DNA of 64,000 nt from Pseudomonas putida (GTDB taxonomy: Bacteria > Pseudomonadota > Gammaproteobacteria > Pseudomonadales > Pseudomonadaceae), in assembly GCF_022627325.1 (NCBI RefSeq), contig NZ_JAETZZ010000017.1, positions 54,298-118,297 on the forward strand, written 5' to 3'. Position numbers and translations under genes: made by a program. Below the pieces are notes generated by a model. It searched no databases. It was given only the letters and a program-made list of their open reading frames with translations, and was not told where the DNA came from. This document shows, one piece after another, positions 44,291 through 52,669 of the stretch. How positions within the stretch are numbered: the first letter of the stretch is position 1; every line of letters starts with the position of its first letter.

Positions 44291-45082
44291 TTAAGTTGTT
44301 TGTGCAGTGCGTGATTGACGGCGTTGACGGCGAACCAGTTCACCGGCCAGGGCCAGATAGGCCAGTGCGCCACGCGATTGCTTGTCGTAGGCCAGCGCCG
44401 GCATGCCAAAACTCGGTGCCTCGGCCAAGCGGATGTTGCGCGGAATGACGGTATCGTAGAGCTGCTCGCCGAAGTGCTCCTTGAGCTGCGCCGATACATC
44501 GTTGTTCAGGCTCAGACGCGGGTCGTACATGGTACGCAGCAACCCTTCGATCTTCAGCTCGGGGTTCAGACGGGCAGCGATACGCTTGATGTTATCCACA
44601 AGATCGCTGAGGCCTTCCAGTGCGTAATACTCACACTGCATGGGGATGATCACGCCATCGGAGGCGACCAAGGCATTGAGCGTCAGCATCGACAGCGACG
44701 GGGGGCAATCGATGAGGATGAAGTCGTAATTCTCGCGGATCGGCGCCAAGGCATTGCGCAGGCGGCTCTCCTTGACCTGCATTTCCAGCAGCACCACTTC
44801 CGCGGCAGTCAGGTCGCGGTTGGCCGGCAGCAATTGGAAGCCACCATGCTCGGAGTAGTGCATGGCCTGGGCAAGGTCGCATTCCCCGATCAGCAGGTCG
44901 TAGACCGAGTGTTCGAGTTCGTGTTTGTCCACACCGCTGCCCATGGTGGCGTTGCCCTGCGGATCGAGGTCGATCAGCAGCACACGACGCTTGGTCGCAG
45001 CCAGCGATGCGGCGAGATTGATACAGGTGGTGGTTTTACCCACTCCACCTTTCTGGTTCGCGATTGCGAATACCTTAGCCAT
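44291..45082 (-). CDS. parA: Chromosome-partitioning ATPase ParA
   Basis: A 263-aa deviant Walker ATPase. MAKVFAIANQKGGVGKTTTC carries the signature lysine, then DLDPQGNATMGSGV and ILIDCPPSLSMLT. It binds DNA non-specifically in the ATP form and moves ParB-parS complexes. It is 18 bp after rsmG. Confidence 0.96.
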   Translation of the reverse strand: MAKVFAIANQKGGVGKTTTCINLAASLAATKRRVLLIDLDPQGNATMGSGVDKHELEHSVYDLLIGECDLAQAMHYSEHGGFQLLPANRDLTAAEVVLLEMQVKESRLRNALAPIRENYDFILIDCPPSLSMLTLNALVASDGVIIPMQCEYYALEGLSDLVDNIKRIAARLNPELKIEGLLRTMYDPRLSLNNDVSAQLKEHFGEQLYDTVIPRNIRLAEAPSFGMPALAYDKQSRGALAYLALAGELVRRQRRQSRTAQTT

Positions 45083-45100
45083 TGTTGCGTGTGTTCCCAG

Positions 45101-45751
45101 TCATGCCTTGCGGCGCAGTATCAGCAGATGGCGCTGGCCCTGGCAACCTGGAACGGTCAGGGCCTGCTCGCTTTCCACTGTGAAGTCTGCGGGCAATGCT
45201 ACCAGTTCATCGGCAGGATGCAGCCCCTTCATTGCAAGCCATTGCGTCCCGGTGTCGCCCAAGTGGCGGGTCCAGTTGGTGAAGTTCTCCATGCTGCTGA
45301 AGGCGCGAGAGATGATACCGCTGAACGGCTGTGCTGGCTGGAAGGCCTCGACCCGGCTGTGGATAACCGTCAGGTTGTCCAGTTTCAGCTCCATCTTCAC
45401 CTGGGTGAGGAAGCGGGTTTTCTTGCCATTGGCGTCCAGCACCGTTACGCGTTTGTGCGGATGCAGGATAGCCAATGGAATCCCTGGCATGCCACCGCCG
45501 CTGCCGACATCAAGCCAGGTATCGCGATCACTGTGGATAAAACCCATGACGCTGAGGCTGTCCAGCAGATGCCGCGAAACCATCTCGTCCGGGTCGCGCA
45601 CGGCGGTCAGGTTGTAGGCCTTGTTCCATTTGATCAACAGGGCCAGGTAGCCAAGCAGCCGTTCGTGCTGTTCGGCGCTCAGTTCGACACCAAGCTGGCG
45701 TGCACCTGTGGACAACTCTTCAGCGTGTTGCGGGGTGACCAGGGAACTCAA
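45101..45751 (-). CDS. rsmG: 16S rRNA (guanine(527)-N(7))-methyltransferase
   Basis: A 216-aa SAM methyltransferase with the glycine loop WLDVGSGGGMPGIPLAI. The start is TTG 45751, overlapping the mnmG stop (TTGA), giving MSSLVTPQHAEELSTGARQL; internal ATGs are far inside the domain. It modifies G527 of 16S rRNA. Translational coupling with mnmG is likely. Confidence 0.94.
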   Translation of the reverse strand: MSSLVTPQHAEELSTGARQLGVELSAEQHERLLGYLALLIKWNKAYNLTAVRDPDEMVSRHLLDSLSVMGFIHSDRDTWLDVGSGGGMPGIPLAILHPHKRVTVLDANGKKTRFLTQVKMELKLDNLTVIHSRVEAFQPAQPFSGIISRAFSSMENFTNWTRHLGDTGTQWLAMKGLHPADELVALPADFTVESEQALTVPGCQGQRHLLILRRKA

Positions 45752-47643
45752 GCGCTTTGCTCCAATTCGCGGCCAGCGCCGCGTTTTTTCAGATGAATCA
45801 ACAACAGGGAAATGGCCGCTGGTGTCACGCCAGGGATGCGCGAAGCCTGGCCGAGCGTCTGCGGGCGAGTCTGGCCGAGCTTGCCCTGGATTTCCTTGGA
45901 CAGCCCGGAAATCGAGGTGTAGTCGATATCCACAGGCAGGCGGGTGTCCTCGCTGGCGCGCAGGCGAGCGATCTCGTCCTGTTGGCGATCGATGTAACCG
46001 GCGTATTTGGTCTTGATTTCGACCTGTTCGGCAACTTGTGGATCGATTTGTTCGCCGCCGGTCGCTTCGATCAGCCCAGCGTAATCCACCTCTGGCCGCG
46101 CAAGCAGGTTGAGCAGGCTGTATTCGTGGCTCAGCGGAGTACCGAACTTATCCACAACGGCCTGGCCCTGTGGGGTATTCGGACGGACCCAGGTCGTTTT
46201 CAAGCGCTGTTCCTCACGCTCGATGCCATCACGCTTGGCACAGAACGCAGCCCAGCGCTCGTCGTCGATCAAGCCAAGCTCACGGCCTTTCTCGGTCAGG
46301 CGCAGGTCGGCGTTGTCTTCTCGCAGAATCAGGCGATATTCGGCCCGCGAGGTAAACATGCGGTACGGCTCTTGGGTACCCAGGGTAATCAGGTCGTCGA
46401 CCAGCACCCCGATGTAGGCCTCGTCACGGCGCGGGCACCAGCTTTCGCGGCCCTGCGCGCGCAGCGCGGCATTGGTACCGGCCAGCAGGCCCTGGGCGCC
46501 GGCTTCTTCGTAACCAGTGGTGCCGTTGATCTGGCCAGCGAAGAACAGGCCGCCGATCACCTTGGTTTCGAGGCTGTACTTGAGATCACGCGGGTCGAAG
46601 TAGTCGTACTCGATGGCGTAGCCCGGGCGCACGATGTGCGCGTTTTCCATGCCGCGAATCGAGCGCACCAGCTCCAGCTGCACGTCGAACGGCAGAGAAG
46701 TGGAGATACCGTTGGGGTAAAGCTCGTGGGTGTTCAGCCCTTCCGGCTCGATGAACACCTGATGGCTTTCCTTGTCGGCAAAGCGATGGATCTTGTCCTC
46801 GATCGACGGGCAGTAACGTGGGCCGACACCTTCGATGACACCCGAGTACATCGGCGAACGGTCGAGGTTCGAAGCGATGATTTCGTGGGTCCGCGCATTG
46901 GTATGGGTAATCCAGCAGCTGACCTGACGTGGGTGCATCGCGGCATTGCCCATGAACGACATGACCGGGATTGGTGTGTCACCCGGCTGCTCGGTCATCA
47001 CCGAAAAGTCCACCGAACGACCATCGATGCGCGGAGGCGTGCCGGTTTTCAGTCGACCGACGCGCAGCGGTAGTTCACGCATGCGGTGGGCCAAGGCGAT
47101 CGAAGGTGGATCACCAGCGCGGCCGCCGGAATGATTCTGCAGGCCGATGTGGATAAGGCCACCCAGAAAAGTACCGGTAGTGAGCACCACGGAATCGGCG
47201 AAGAACCGCACGCCCATTTGCGTAACCACGCCTTTGACCTGGTCTTGCTCGACGATCAGGTCGTCACAGGACTGCTGGAATATCCACAGATTCGGCTGGT
47301 TTTCCAGGATTTCGCGAACCACAGCCTTGTAGATGGCGCGGTCGGCCTGTGCACGCGTGGCGCGAACAGCCGGGCCCTTGCGGTTGTTCAACACGCGGAA
47401 CTGAATGCCGCTCTTGTCAGTGGCCAGTGCCATGGCACCGCCGAGCGCATCGATCTCTTTGACCAGATGGCTTTTGCCAATGCCACCGATGGCTGGGTTG
47501 CAGCTCATGTGACCGAGGGTTTCCACGTTATGGGTCAGCAGCAGGGTTTTTACACCCATGCGTGCAGACGCAAGCGCAGCCTCGGTACCGGCATGGCCGC
47601 CGCCGATGACGATCACTTCAAAACGGGAAGGGAAATCCACCAC
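45748..47643 (-). CDS. mnmG: tRNA uridine-5-carboxymethylaminomethyl enzyme MnmG
   Basis: A 631-aa FAD protein starting MVDFPSRFEVIVIGGGHAGT. The FAD loop is GGGHAGTEAALASARMG, and GCNPAIGG-type sequence appears as MSCNPAIGGIGKSHLVKEID. With MnmE it modifies the wobble uridine of tRNAs. First gene of the leftward group, next to the second DnaA-box cluster. Confidence 0.97.
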   Translation of the reverse strand: MVDFPSRFEVIVIGGGHAGTEAALASARMGVKTLLLTHNVETLGHMSCNPAIGGIGKSHLVKEIDALGGAMALATDKSGIQFRVLNNRKGPAVRATRAQADRAIYKAVVREILENQPNLWIFQQSCDDLIVEQDQVKGVVTQMGVRFFADSVVLTTGTFLGGLIHIGLQNHSGGRAGDPPSIALAHRMRELPLRVGRLKTGTPPRIDGRSVDFSVMTEQPGDTPIPVMSFMGNAAMHPRQVSCWITHTNARTHEIIASNLDRSPMYSGVIEGVGPRYCPSIEDKIHRFADKESHQVFIEPEGLNTHELYPNGISTSLPFDVQLELVRSIRGMENAHIVRPGYAIEYDYFDPRDLKYSLETKVIGGLFFAGQINGTTGYEEAGAQGLLAGTNAALRAQGRESWCPRRDEAYIGVLVDDLITLGTQEPYRMFTSRAEYRLILREDNADLRLTEKGRELGLIDDERWAAFCAKRDGIEREEQRLKTTWVRPNTPQGQAVVDKFGTPLSHEYSLLNLLARPEVDYAGLIEATGGEQIDPQVAEQVEIKTKYAGYIDRQQDEIARLRASEDTRLPVDIDYTSISGLSKEIQGKLGQTRPQTLGQASRIPGVTPAAISLLLIHLKKRGAGRELEQSA

Positions 47644-47741
47644 GCACCTCGTGCCTGTTTTTGCGAATAGAGAAGGTAAGCGGACAAGTATAGGGACTTC
47701 ACCCCCCCTAAAGAAACCTTTTGCGCAAATTTTGACCAGGC

Positions 47742-48016
47742 TGTGGATGAATGGCTGATAACAGAAACTAGAGAGAAAAAATTTAAAAAAGCTTTGTTTT
47801 TATGTTTATTCTTATGCACGCACCTATCTGTGGATAACGTTATGCAGGCCCCTAGTTTCGCTGTGTAGAGCAAAATTGAACCCTGTGGCTGAAGTACCAT
47901 GAGGGCTATGGATAAGCCGATTTAGCCTGTGGATGAAATGCCTATTTACCCACAGGGCAGATTGTCCTCAGAAAAAAAGCAGGGTTATCAACGGAGCTGA
48001 AGACGACTTTTCCACA
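47742..48016. other. Second DnaA-box cluster with AT-rich stretch (mnmE-mnmG gap)
   Basis: The 511-bp gap 47644-48154 has no gene. One perfect box TGTGGATAA lies at 47829-47837. Near-matches are TGTGGATGA at 47742-47750 and 47928-47936, TATGGATAA at 47907-47915, TTACCCACA at 47946-47954 and TTTTCCACA at 48008-48016. An A/T-rich run at 47771-47816 could be an unwinding element. DnaA boxes in front of gidA (mnmG) were described long ago for P. putida. The role may be a secondary origin or DnaA titration. Confidence 0.7.
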
Positions 48017-48103
48017 GGGCTCATGCGTGTGTTTATCAGGCTGTTGATTAAAAATCTGCATCTCCCATCCGTGTCCCTAAGGCCCGGTGATCAAATCTCG
48101 GGC

Positions 48104-48131
48104 AAAAAAAAGCCGCTCCAAGGAGAGCGGC
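48104..48131 (-). terminator. Terminator after mnmE
   Basis: On the minus strand GCCGCTC and GAGCGGC form a 7-bp stem with a 6-base loop followed by eight T, 24 bp past the mnmE stop. Confidence 0.88.
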
Positions 48132-48154
48132 CTCATGAAGGTGTGGTTGAAAAG

Positions 48155-49525
48155 CTACTTACCGATGCAGAAACTCGAGAAGATCCGCCCCAGCAGGTCA
48201 TCCGAACTGAACGCGCCCGTGATCTCACCCAGTGCATGCTGTGCCTGGCGCAGGTCCTCAGCCAACAACTCACCGGCCCCGGCCAAGGTCAACTGCGCAC
48301 GACCGTGCTCCAGGTGAGCACTGGCCTGGCGCAGGGCATCGAGGTGGCGCCGGCGTGCGCTGAAGCCGCTCTCTGCAGTCTGTTCATAACCCATGCAGGC
48401 TTTCAGGTGGTCGCGTAGCAGCTGCAGGCCGTGATCGGAACCTTTGGCGCTCAGCGTGATGGTTACATGACCGTCATCGCACTGCTCCAGCCCTACAGGT
48501 TCGCCACTGAGATCGGCTTTGTTACGAATCAGTGTGACCTTGCCCGGATCAGGCCGTTGATCAAGAAACTCCGGCCACAAGGCGAACGGATCACTGGCCT
48601 CAGGGGCGGTGGAGTCGACCACCAGCAACACCCTATCGGCCTCCCCTATGGCCTTGAGCGCGCGCTCGACGCCAATCTTTTCCACATGGTCGTCGGTAGT
48701 GCGCAAACCGGCCGTATCGACGACGTGCAGCGGCATGCCATCGATGTGGATATGTTCACGCAGGATATCCCGCGTGGTACCCGCGATGTCGGTGACGATT
48801 GCCGCTTCACGACCGGCCAGTTGATTCAACAGGCTCGATTTACCTGCATTGGGCCTGCCGGCGATCACCACCGTCATGCCGTCACGAAGCAGCGCACCCT
48901 GCCCCGCCTCACGCTGCACTGTGGACAACACGCCGCGCACTGCGTCGAGCATCGACAGGACGTGGCCATCGGCAAGGAAGTCGATCTCTTCCTCCGGGAA
49001 GTCGATCGCTGCCTCGACATAGATCCGCAGCGCGATCAGTGCTTCAGTCAAGCTATGCACACGTTTGGAGAATTCGCCTTGCAGCGATCGCAGGGCGTTG
49101 CGTGCTGCCTGGCTGGAACTGGCTTCGATCAGGTCGGCAATCGCTTCGGCCTGTGCCAGGTCGAGCTTGTCGTTGAGGAACGCCCGCTCACTGAACTCAC
49201 CCGGCCGGGCCAAGCGGCAACCCGCCTGCACACAGCGTTGCAAGAGCATGTCCAGAACCACCGGGCCACCATGCCCCTGCAACTCGAGTACGTCCTCACC
49301 GGTGAACGAGTGGGGGCCGGGGAAGAACAGCGCAATGCCTTCATCCAGTACCAGCCCTTCCTGGTCGCGGAATGGCCCGTAGTGGGCATGGCGCGGCGTC
49401 AGTGTGCGGCCGGTGATGAGCTGGCCAGCCTTGGCCGCCAGTGGGCCGGACAGCCTGACGATGCCCACCCCTCCGCGTCCTTGTGCGGTTGCGATGGCAG
49501 CGATGGTTTCACGCACAGTGTTCAT
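48155..49525 (-). CDS. mnmE: tRNA modification GTPase MnmE
   Basis: A 456-aa protein: an N-terminal folate-binding domain (TIAAIATAQGRGGVGIVRLS), a G domain with GRPNAGKSSLLNQLAGREAA and DIAGTTRD, a helical domain, and the C-terminal CIGK motif whose cysteine is needed for modification. It works with MnmG on tRNA wobble uridines. Flanked by terminators, so it is transcribed as a short unit. Confidence 0.97.
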   Translation of the reverse strand: MNTVRETIAAIATAQGRGGVGIVRLSGPLAAKAGQLITGRTLTPRHAHYGPFRDQEGLVLDEGIALFFPGPHSFTGEDVLELQGHGGPVVLDMLLQRCVQAGCRLARPGEFSERAFLNDKLDLAQAEAIADLIEASSSQAARNALRSLQGEFSKRVHSLTEALIALRIYVEAAIDFPEEEIDFLADGHVLSMLDAVRGVLSTVQREAGQGALLRDGMTVVIAGRPNAGKSSLLNQLAGREAAIVTDIAGTTRDILREHIHIDGMPLHVVDTAGLRTTDDHVEKIGVERALKAIGEADRVLLVVDSTAPEASDPFALWPEFLDQRPDPGKVTLIRNKADLSGEPVGLEQCDDGHVTITLSAKGSDHGLQLLRDHLKACMGYEQTAESGFSARRRHLDALRQASAHLEHGRAQLTLAGAGELLAEDLRQAQHALGEITGAFSSDDLLGRIFSSFCIGK

Positions 49526-49560
49526 GCTCGAAAGCCTCTACGACAAAAACGACAGATAGC

Positions 49561-49586
49561 AAAAACGCCCCCGAGGGGGCGTTTTT
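49561..49586. terminator. Terminator between yidC and mnmE
   Basis: ACGCCCCC and GGGGGCGT form a stem with a two-base loop flanked by five A and five T. It is 26 bp past the yidC stop and works in either direction. Confidence 0.88.
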
Positions 49587-49611
49587 ATTCACAGGCTAGC
49601 GCAGTAGCCCG

Positions 49612-51294
49612 TCAAGCAGCAGCTTTTTTGGTGGCTGCTTCAATACGGCGGGTGATGTACCACTGCTGCGAAATCGACAGGCAGTTGTTCACAACCCAGT
49701 ACAGCACCAGGCCAGCTGGGAACCACAGGAAGAAGAAGGTGAAGATGATCGGCATCATTTTCATCACCTTGGCCTGCATTGGATCCGGCGGCGTCGGGTT
49801 CAGGCGCTGCTGGATGAACATGGTCGCGCCCATGATGATCGGCAGGATGAAGAACGGGTCCTTGATCGACAGGTCAGTGATCCACAGCATCCATGGCGCC
49901 TGGCGCATCTCGACGCTTTCCAGCAACACCCAGTACAGGGCCAGGAACACCGGCATCTGTACCAGGATCGGCAAGCATCCGCCCAGCGGGTTGATCTTCT
50001 CTTTCTTGTACAGCTCCATCATTGCCTGGGACATCTTCTGGCGATCGTCACCGAAGCGTTCCTTCAGTGCGGCAAGCTTCGGCGCCACGGCACGCATGCG
50101 CGCCATCGAGCGGTAGCTGGCGGCCGACAGTGGGAAGAACAAGCCTTTGATGAGCATGGTCAGCACAATGATCGACCAGCCCCAGTTACCCAGCAGGCTG
50201 TGGATATGTTGCAGCAACCAGAAGATCGGCTGGGCGATGAACCACAGGAAGCCGTAATCGACAGTCAGTTCCAGGCCTGGGGACAGTTCCTTGAGCTTGG
50301 ACTGGATCTTCGGGCCGGCGTACAGCATGGCGCTGGTTTCGACCTTGCCGCCAGCAGGTACGCTGATGGCCGGGCCGGTATAACCGATGATGTAGTTGCC
50401 CTGGCTGTCTTTGCGGGTCTGGACGACGTTGTTGTCCGACTTGGCAGGGATCCAGGCAGTCACGAAGTAGTGCTGCAGCCAGGCAACCCAGCCACCAGAC
50501 ACATTTTCTTTCAAACTACCTTTGTCGATGTCCTTCATCGACACTTTCTTGTACGGCTCGCCAGCTGTCCACAGGGCAGCACCCAGGTAGGTGGCGGTAC
50601 CGGTGGCGGTGCTCGAGGACGGATCACCACTGGCGTCACGCTTGAGCTGGGCAAACATGTTGCCGCTCCAGGCCTGGCCGCTCTGGTTGTCGATCAGGTA
50701 GCTGACGGTCAGGTCGTACTCACCACGTTTGAAGCTGAAGCGCTTGATGTAGTTCACACCGTTGTCGCTGAACTTCAGGTCGACTACCAATTGTTGCTGG
50801 CCATCAGCCAGTTGGTAGGCCTTCTGCTCGGCGGCGTACAGTGGACGGCCGGTGCTGCGGGCATCCGGACCATTGGTACCGGTCAAGCCGCTTTGGGCCA
50901 GGTACAGGCGCTCACCGCCGTTGTCGAACAGCTGGAACGGAATGTCCGGATGGTCCTGGCGGCGTGGGTACTTCGGCAGGTTCAGCTGGACGATGTCACC
51001 GCCGACTGGATCGATAGCCAGTTCCAGGACATCGGTCTTGACCCGGATCAGATCCTTGCTGAGTGCAACGGGTGCCAGTTCGGCAGCGTTCGACTCGGCG
51101 TTGGCGCTCGGTACATCGGCGCTGGCGCCGTTGTTAGCGGCCGGTACGCCATCGGGCAGGCCCGGAGCAACGGTGCTGGCAGCAGTATTCTGAGTCGGCA
51201 AGGCAGCCTGGCCGTAGTCATCGTTCCACTTCAGGACCATGACGTAGGACACGATTGCCAGGGCGGCGATCAGGATCGTGCGTTTAATATCCAT
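49612..51294 (-). CDS. yidC: Membrane protein insertase YidC
   Basis: From ATG 51294 (MDIKRTILIAALAIVSYVMV) the protein is 560 aa; the frame continues up into yidD without a ribosome site. There is an N-terminal membrane anchor, a large periplasmic domain, and the C-terminal insertase core with GWSIIVLTMLIKGLFFPLS, PILVQMPVFLALYWVLLES and FFLWFPAGLVLYWVVNN. It inserts proteins into the inner membrane alone or with Sec. Two bases separate it from yidD. Confidence 0.97.
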   Translation of the reverse strand: MDIKRTILIAALAIVSYVMVLKWNDDYGQAALPTQNTAASTVAPGLPDGVPAANNGASADVPSANAESNAAELAPVALSKDLIRVKTDVLELAIDPVGGDIVQLNLPKYPRRQDHPDIPFQLFDNGGERLYLAQSGLTGTNGPDARSTGRPLYAAEQKAYQLADGQQQLVVDLKFSDNGVNYIKRFSFKRGEYDLTVSYLIDNQSGQAWSGNMFAQLKRDASGDPSSSTATGTATYLGAALWTAGEPYKKVSMKDIDKGSLKENVSGGWVAWLQHYFVTAWIPAKSDNNVVQTRKDSQGNYIIGYTGPAISVPAGGKVETSAMLYAGPKIQSKLKELSPGLELTVDYGFLWFIAQPIFWLLQHIHSLLGNWGWSIIVLTMLIKGLFFPLSAASYRSMARMRAVAPKLAALKERFGDDRQKMSQAMMELYKKEKINPLGGCLPILVQMPVFLALYWVLLESVEMRQAPWMLWITDLSIKDPFFILPIIMGATMFIQQRLNPTPPDPMQAKVMKMMPIIFTFFFLWFPAGLVLYWVVNNCLSISQQWYITRRIEAATKKAAA

Positions 51295-51296
51295 GA

Positions 51297-51542
51297 TTAC
51301 TCGGCTATCGAAGAAGTTCGGGAGGAAGGAGCGGGGGGAACGGGATCGAAACCGCCGTCGTTCCACGGATGACAACGCCCCAGGCGACGAACGGTCAGCC
51401 ACCCGCCACGCAAGACGCCATGGGTTTCAATGGCTTCTAACGCATAACAGGAGCAACTGGGGTAAAAACGACAGTGGCTGGCCATCAGAGGACTGATGGC
51501 ATAACGGTAAAACTGGATCGGAACGAGTACCAGTTTACGCAT
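51297..51542 (-). CDS. yidD: Membrane protein insertion efficiency factor YidD
   Basis: An 81-aa protein reading MRKLVLVPIQFYRYAISPLM, then CRFYPSCSCYALEAIETHGV with the three conserved cysteines and RRLGRCHPWNDGGFDPVP. It is a peripheral inner-membrane protein thought to help YidC. It overlaps the rnpA stop by 8 bp. Confidence 0.95.
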   Translation of the reverse strand: MRKLVLVPIQFYRYAISPLMASHCRFYPSCSCYALEAIETHGVLRGGWLTVRRLGRCHPWNDGGFDPVPPAPSSRTSSIAE

Positions 51543-51936
51543 CTTGACTGTCTACCCCTGCGGAATCGGCGTTAGCCGCTGGAGTGGGCCGGCTGCGCGC
51601 CAGGCGTTTCCAGAGCTTGCCAAAGTGTTGGTGCAATTCCGGGTTTTCTATCTCACCCAATCCCTTGCGCGCGACGATCACTATGTCCAGGCCAGCGAGC
51701 ATTTGCTGGTGCAGACGAAAGGAATCGCGCATCAAGCGCTTGAGGCGATTGCGTTGAACGGCAAGCTTGACGCTCTTCTTGCCGATCACCAAGCCAAGGC
51801 GTGGATGATCGAGACCGTTCTCGCGAGCAAGGATCAGCAGGTTTTTCCCTGGAACCTTGCCGGTTGGGGAGTCGAAGACCGCTTTGAAATGCCGGGGTGT
51901 AAGCAGTCGCTTTTCCCGACTGAAGTCCTGACTCAC
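51535..51936 (-). CDS. rnpA: Ribonuclease P protein component
   Basis: From GTG 51936 the protein is 133 aa; GTG 51939 is equally possible. Both follow an AAAGG ribosome site, and longer forms reach into rpmH. The RNR motif region reads KLAVQRNRLKRLMRDSFRLH. It assists the RNase P RNA in 5' processing of tRNA. Part of the rpmH-rnpA-yidD-yidC operon. Confidence 0.94.
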   Translation of the reverse strand: MSQDFSREKRLLTPRHFKAVFDSPTGKVPGKNLLILARENGLDHPRLGLVIGKKSVKLAVQRNRLKRLMRDSFRLHQQMLAGLDIVIVARKGLGEIENPELHQHFGKLWKRLARSRPTPAANADSAGVDSQDA

Positions 51937-51952
51937 CACCTTTGCCGAAAGA

Positions 51953-52087
51953 TCAAATGGCCAGACGCTTACGGCCTTTGGCACGACGACGCGACAGAAC
52001 AGCACGGCCGTTCTTGGTAGCCATACGGGCACGGAAGCCGTGGGTGCGAGCGCGCTTGATGGTGCTTGGTTGGAAAGTACGTTTCAT
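51953..52087 (-). CDS. rpmH: 50S ribosomal protein L34
   Basis: A 44-codon gene read on the minus strand from ATG 52087: MKRTFQPSTIKRARTHGFRA followed by RMATKNGRAVLSRRRAKG and RKRLAI. All hallmark residues of L34 are there. It is the first gene of the rpmH-rnpA-yidD-yidC operon, and the origin lies directly upstream. Confidence 0.97.
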   Translation of the reverse strand: MKRTFQPSTIKRARTHGFRARMATKNGRAVLSRRRAKGRKRLAI

Positions 52088-52139
52088 GGCGTGTTACCTG
52101 GTTTGTCGACAACGGGCCGGAATGGCCCCCTTTTTAAGA

Positions 52140-52669
52140 GATCGGCGATTCTAGAGAAAGCAAGCCAATAGGTCAATTTCCAACCAGCCTTTCCTTATGG
52201 AAGGTGCTTTGAGCGATCGGGTGGGCGGTGCCGGGTCGGTAAGCCAAACGGATGACAAAAGTAAAAAAAAGAAGAGACATATAAAAAGCTTTTCTGAATA
52301 ACTTATAGATCTTAGGTGGATAAAGATCTGTGGATAACCTTCTGGAGGCCCATGATCACGCGTCATCCAGCGTCCTGAAACGTTGTCCACAACCCGTGCT
52401 GCGCTTGTGTCGCGCCTGAGTACAGCCTGTGGATGAAAAGCTATGTTATGCACAGGCGACTTATCAACAGATTTCAGGCCAGGATTGTGCATAGCCCTCA
52501 GGGTGGGTTATCCACAGAGCTTATTCACAGTCCGTGCGTGGCTTTTTGGTCGCTAAATGGCTGTTTTGCCATGGATCATAATGTTTCCACATGTGGATAA
52601 CTGATCGCTTGACCGGTACAATGGCCGTTTGTTTTAGCCTCATCCGGCTTTCAAACTCAGGGGATATCC
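52140..52669. other. oriC: Chromosomal replication origin oriC
   Basis: The 582-bp gap between rpmH and dnaA has perfect DnaA boxes at 52329-52337, 52508-52516 and 52592-52600 (TTATCCACA or its complement). One-mismatch boxes are at 52315-52323, 52383-52391, 52428-52436, 52446-52454, 52461-52469 and 52521-52529. An A/T-rich run at 52257-52313 on the rpmH side is the likely unwinding element. The arrangement matches Pseudomonas oriC. Genes diverge from it on both sides. Confidence 0.93.
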
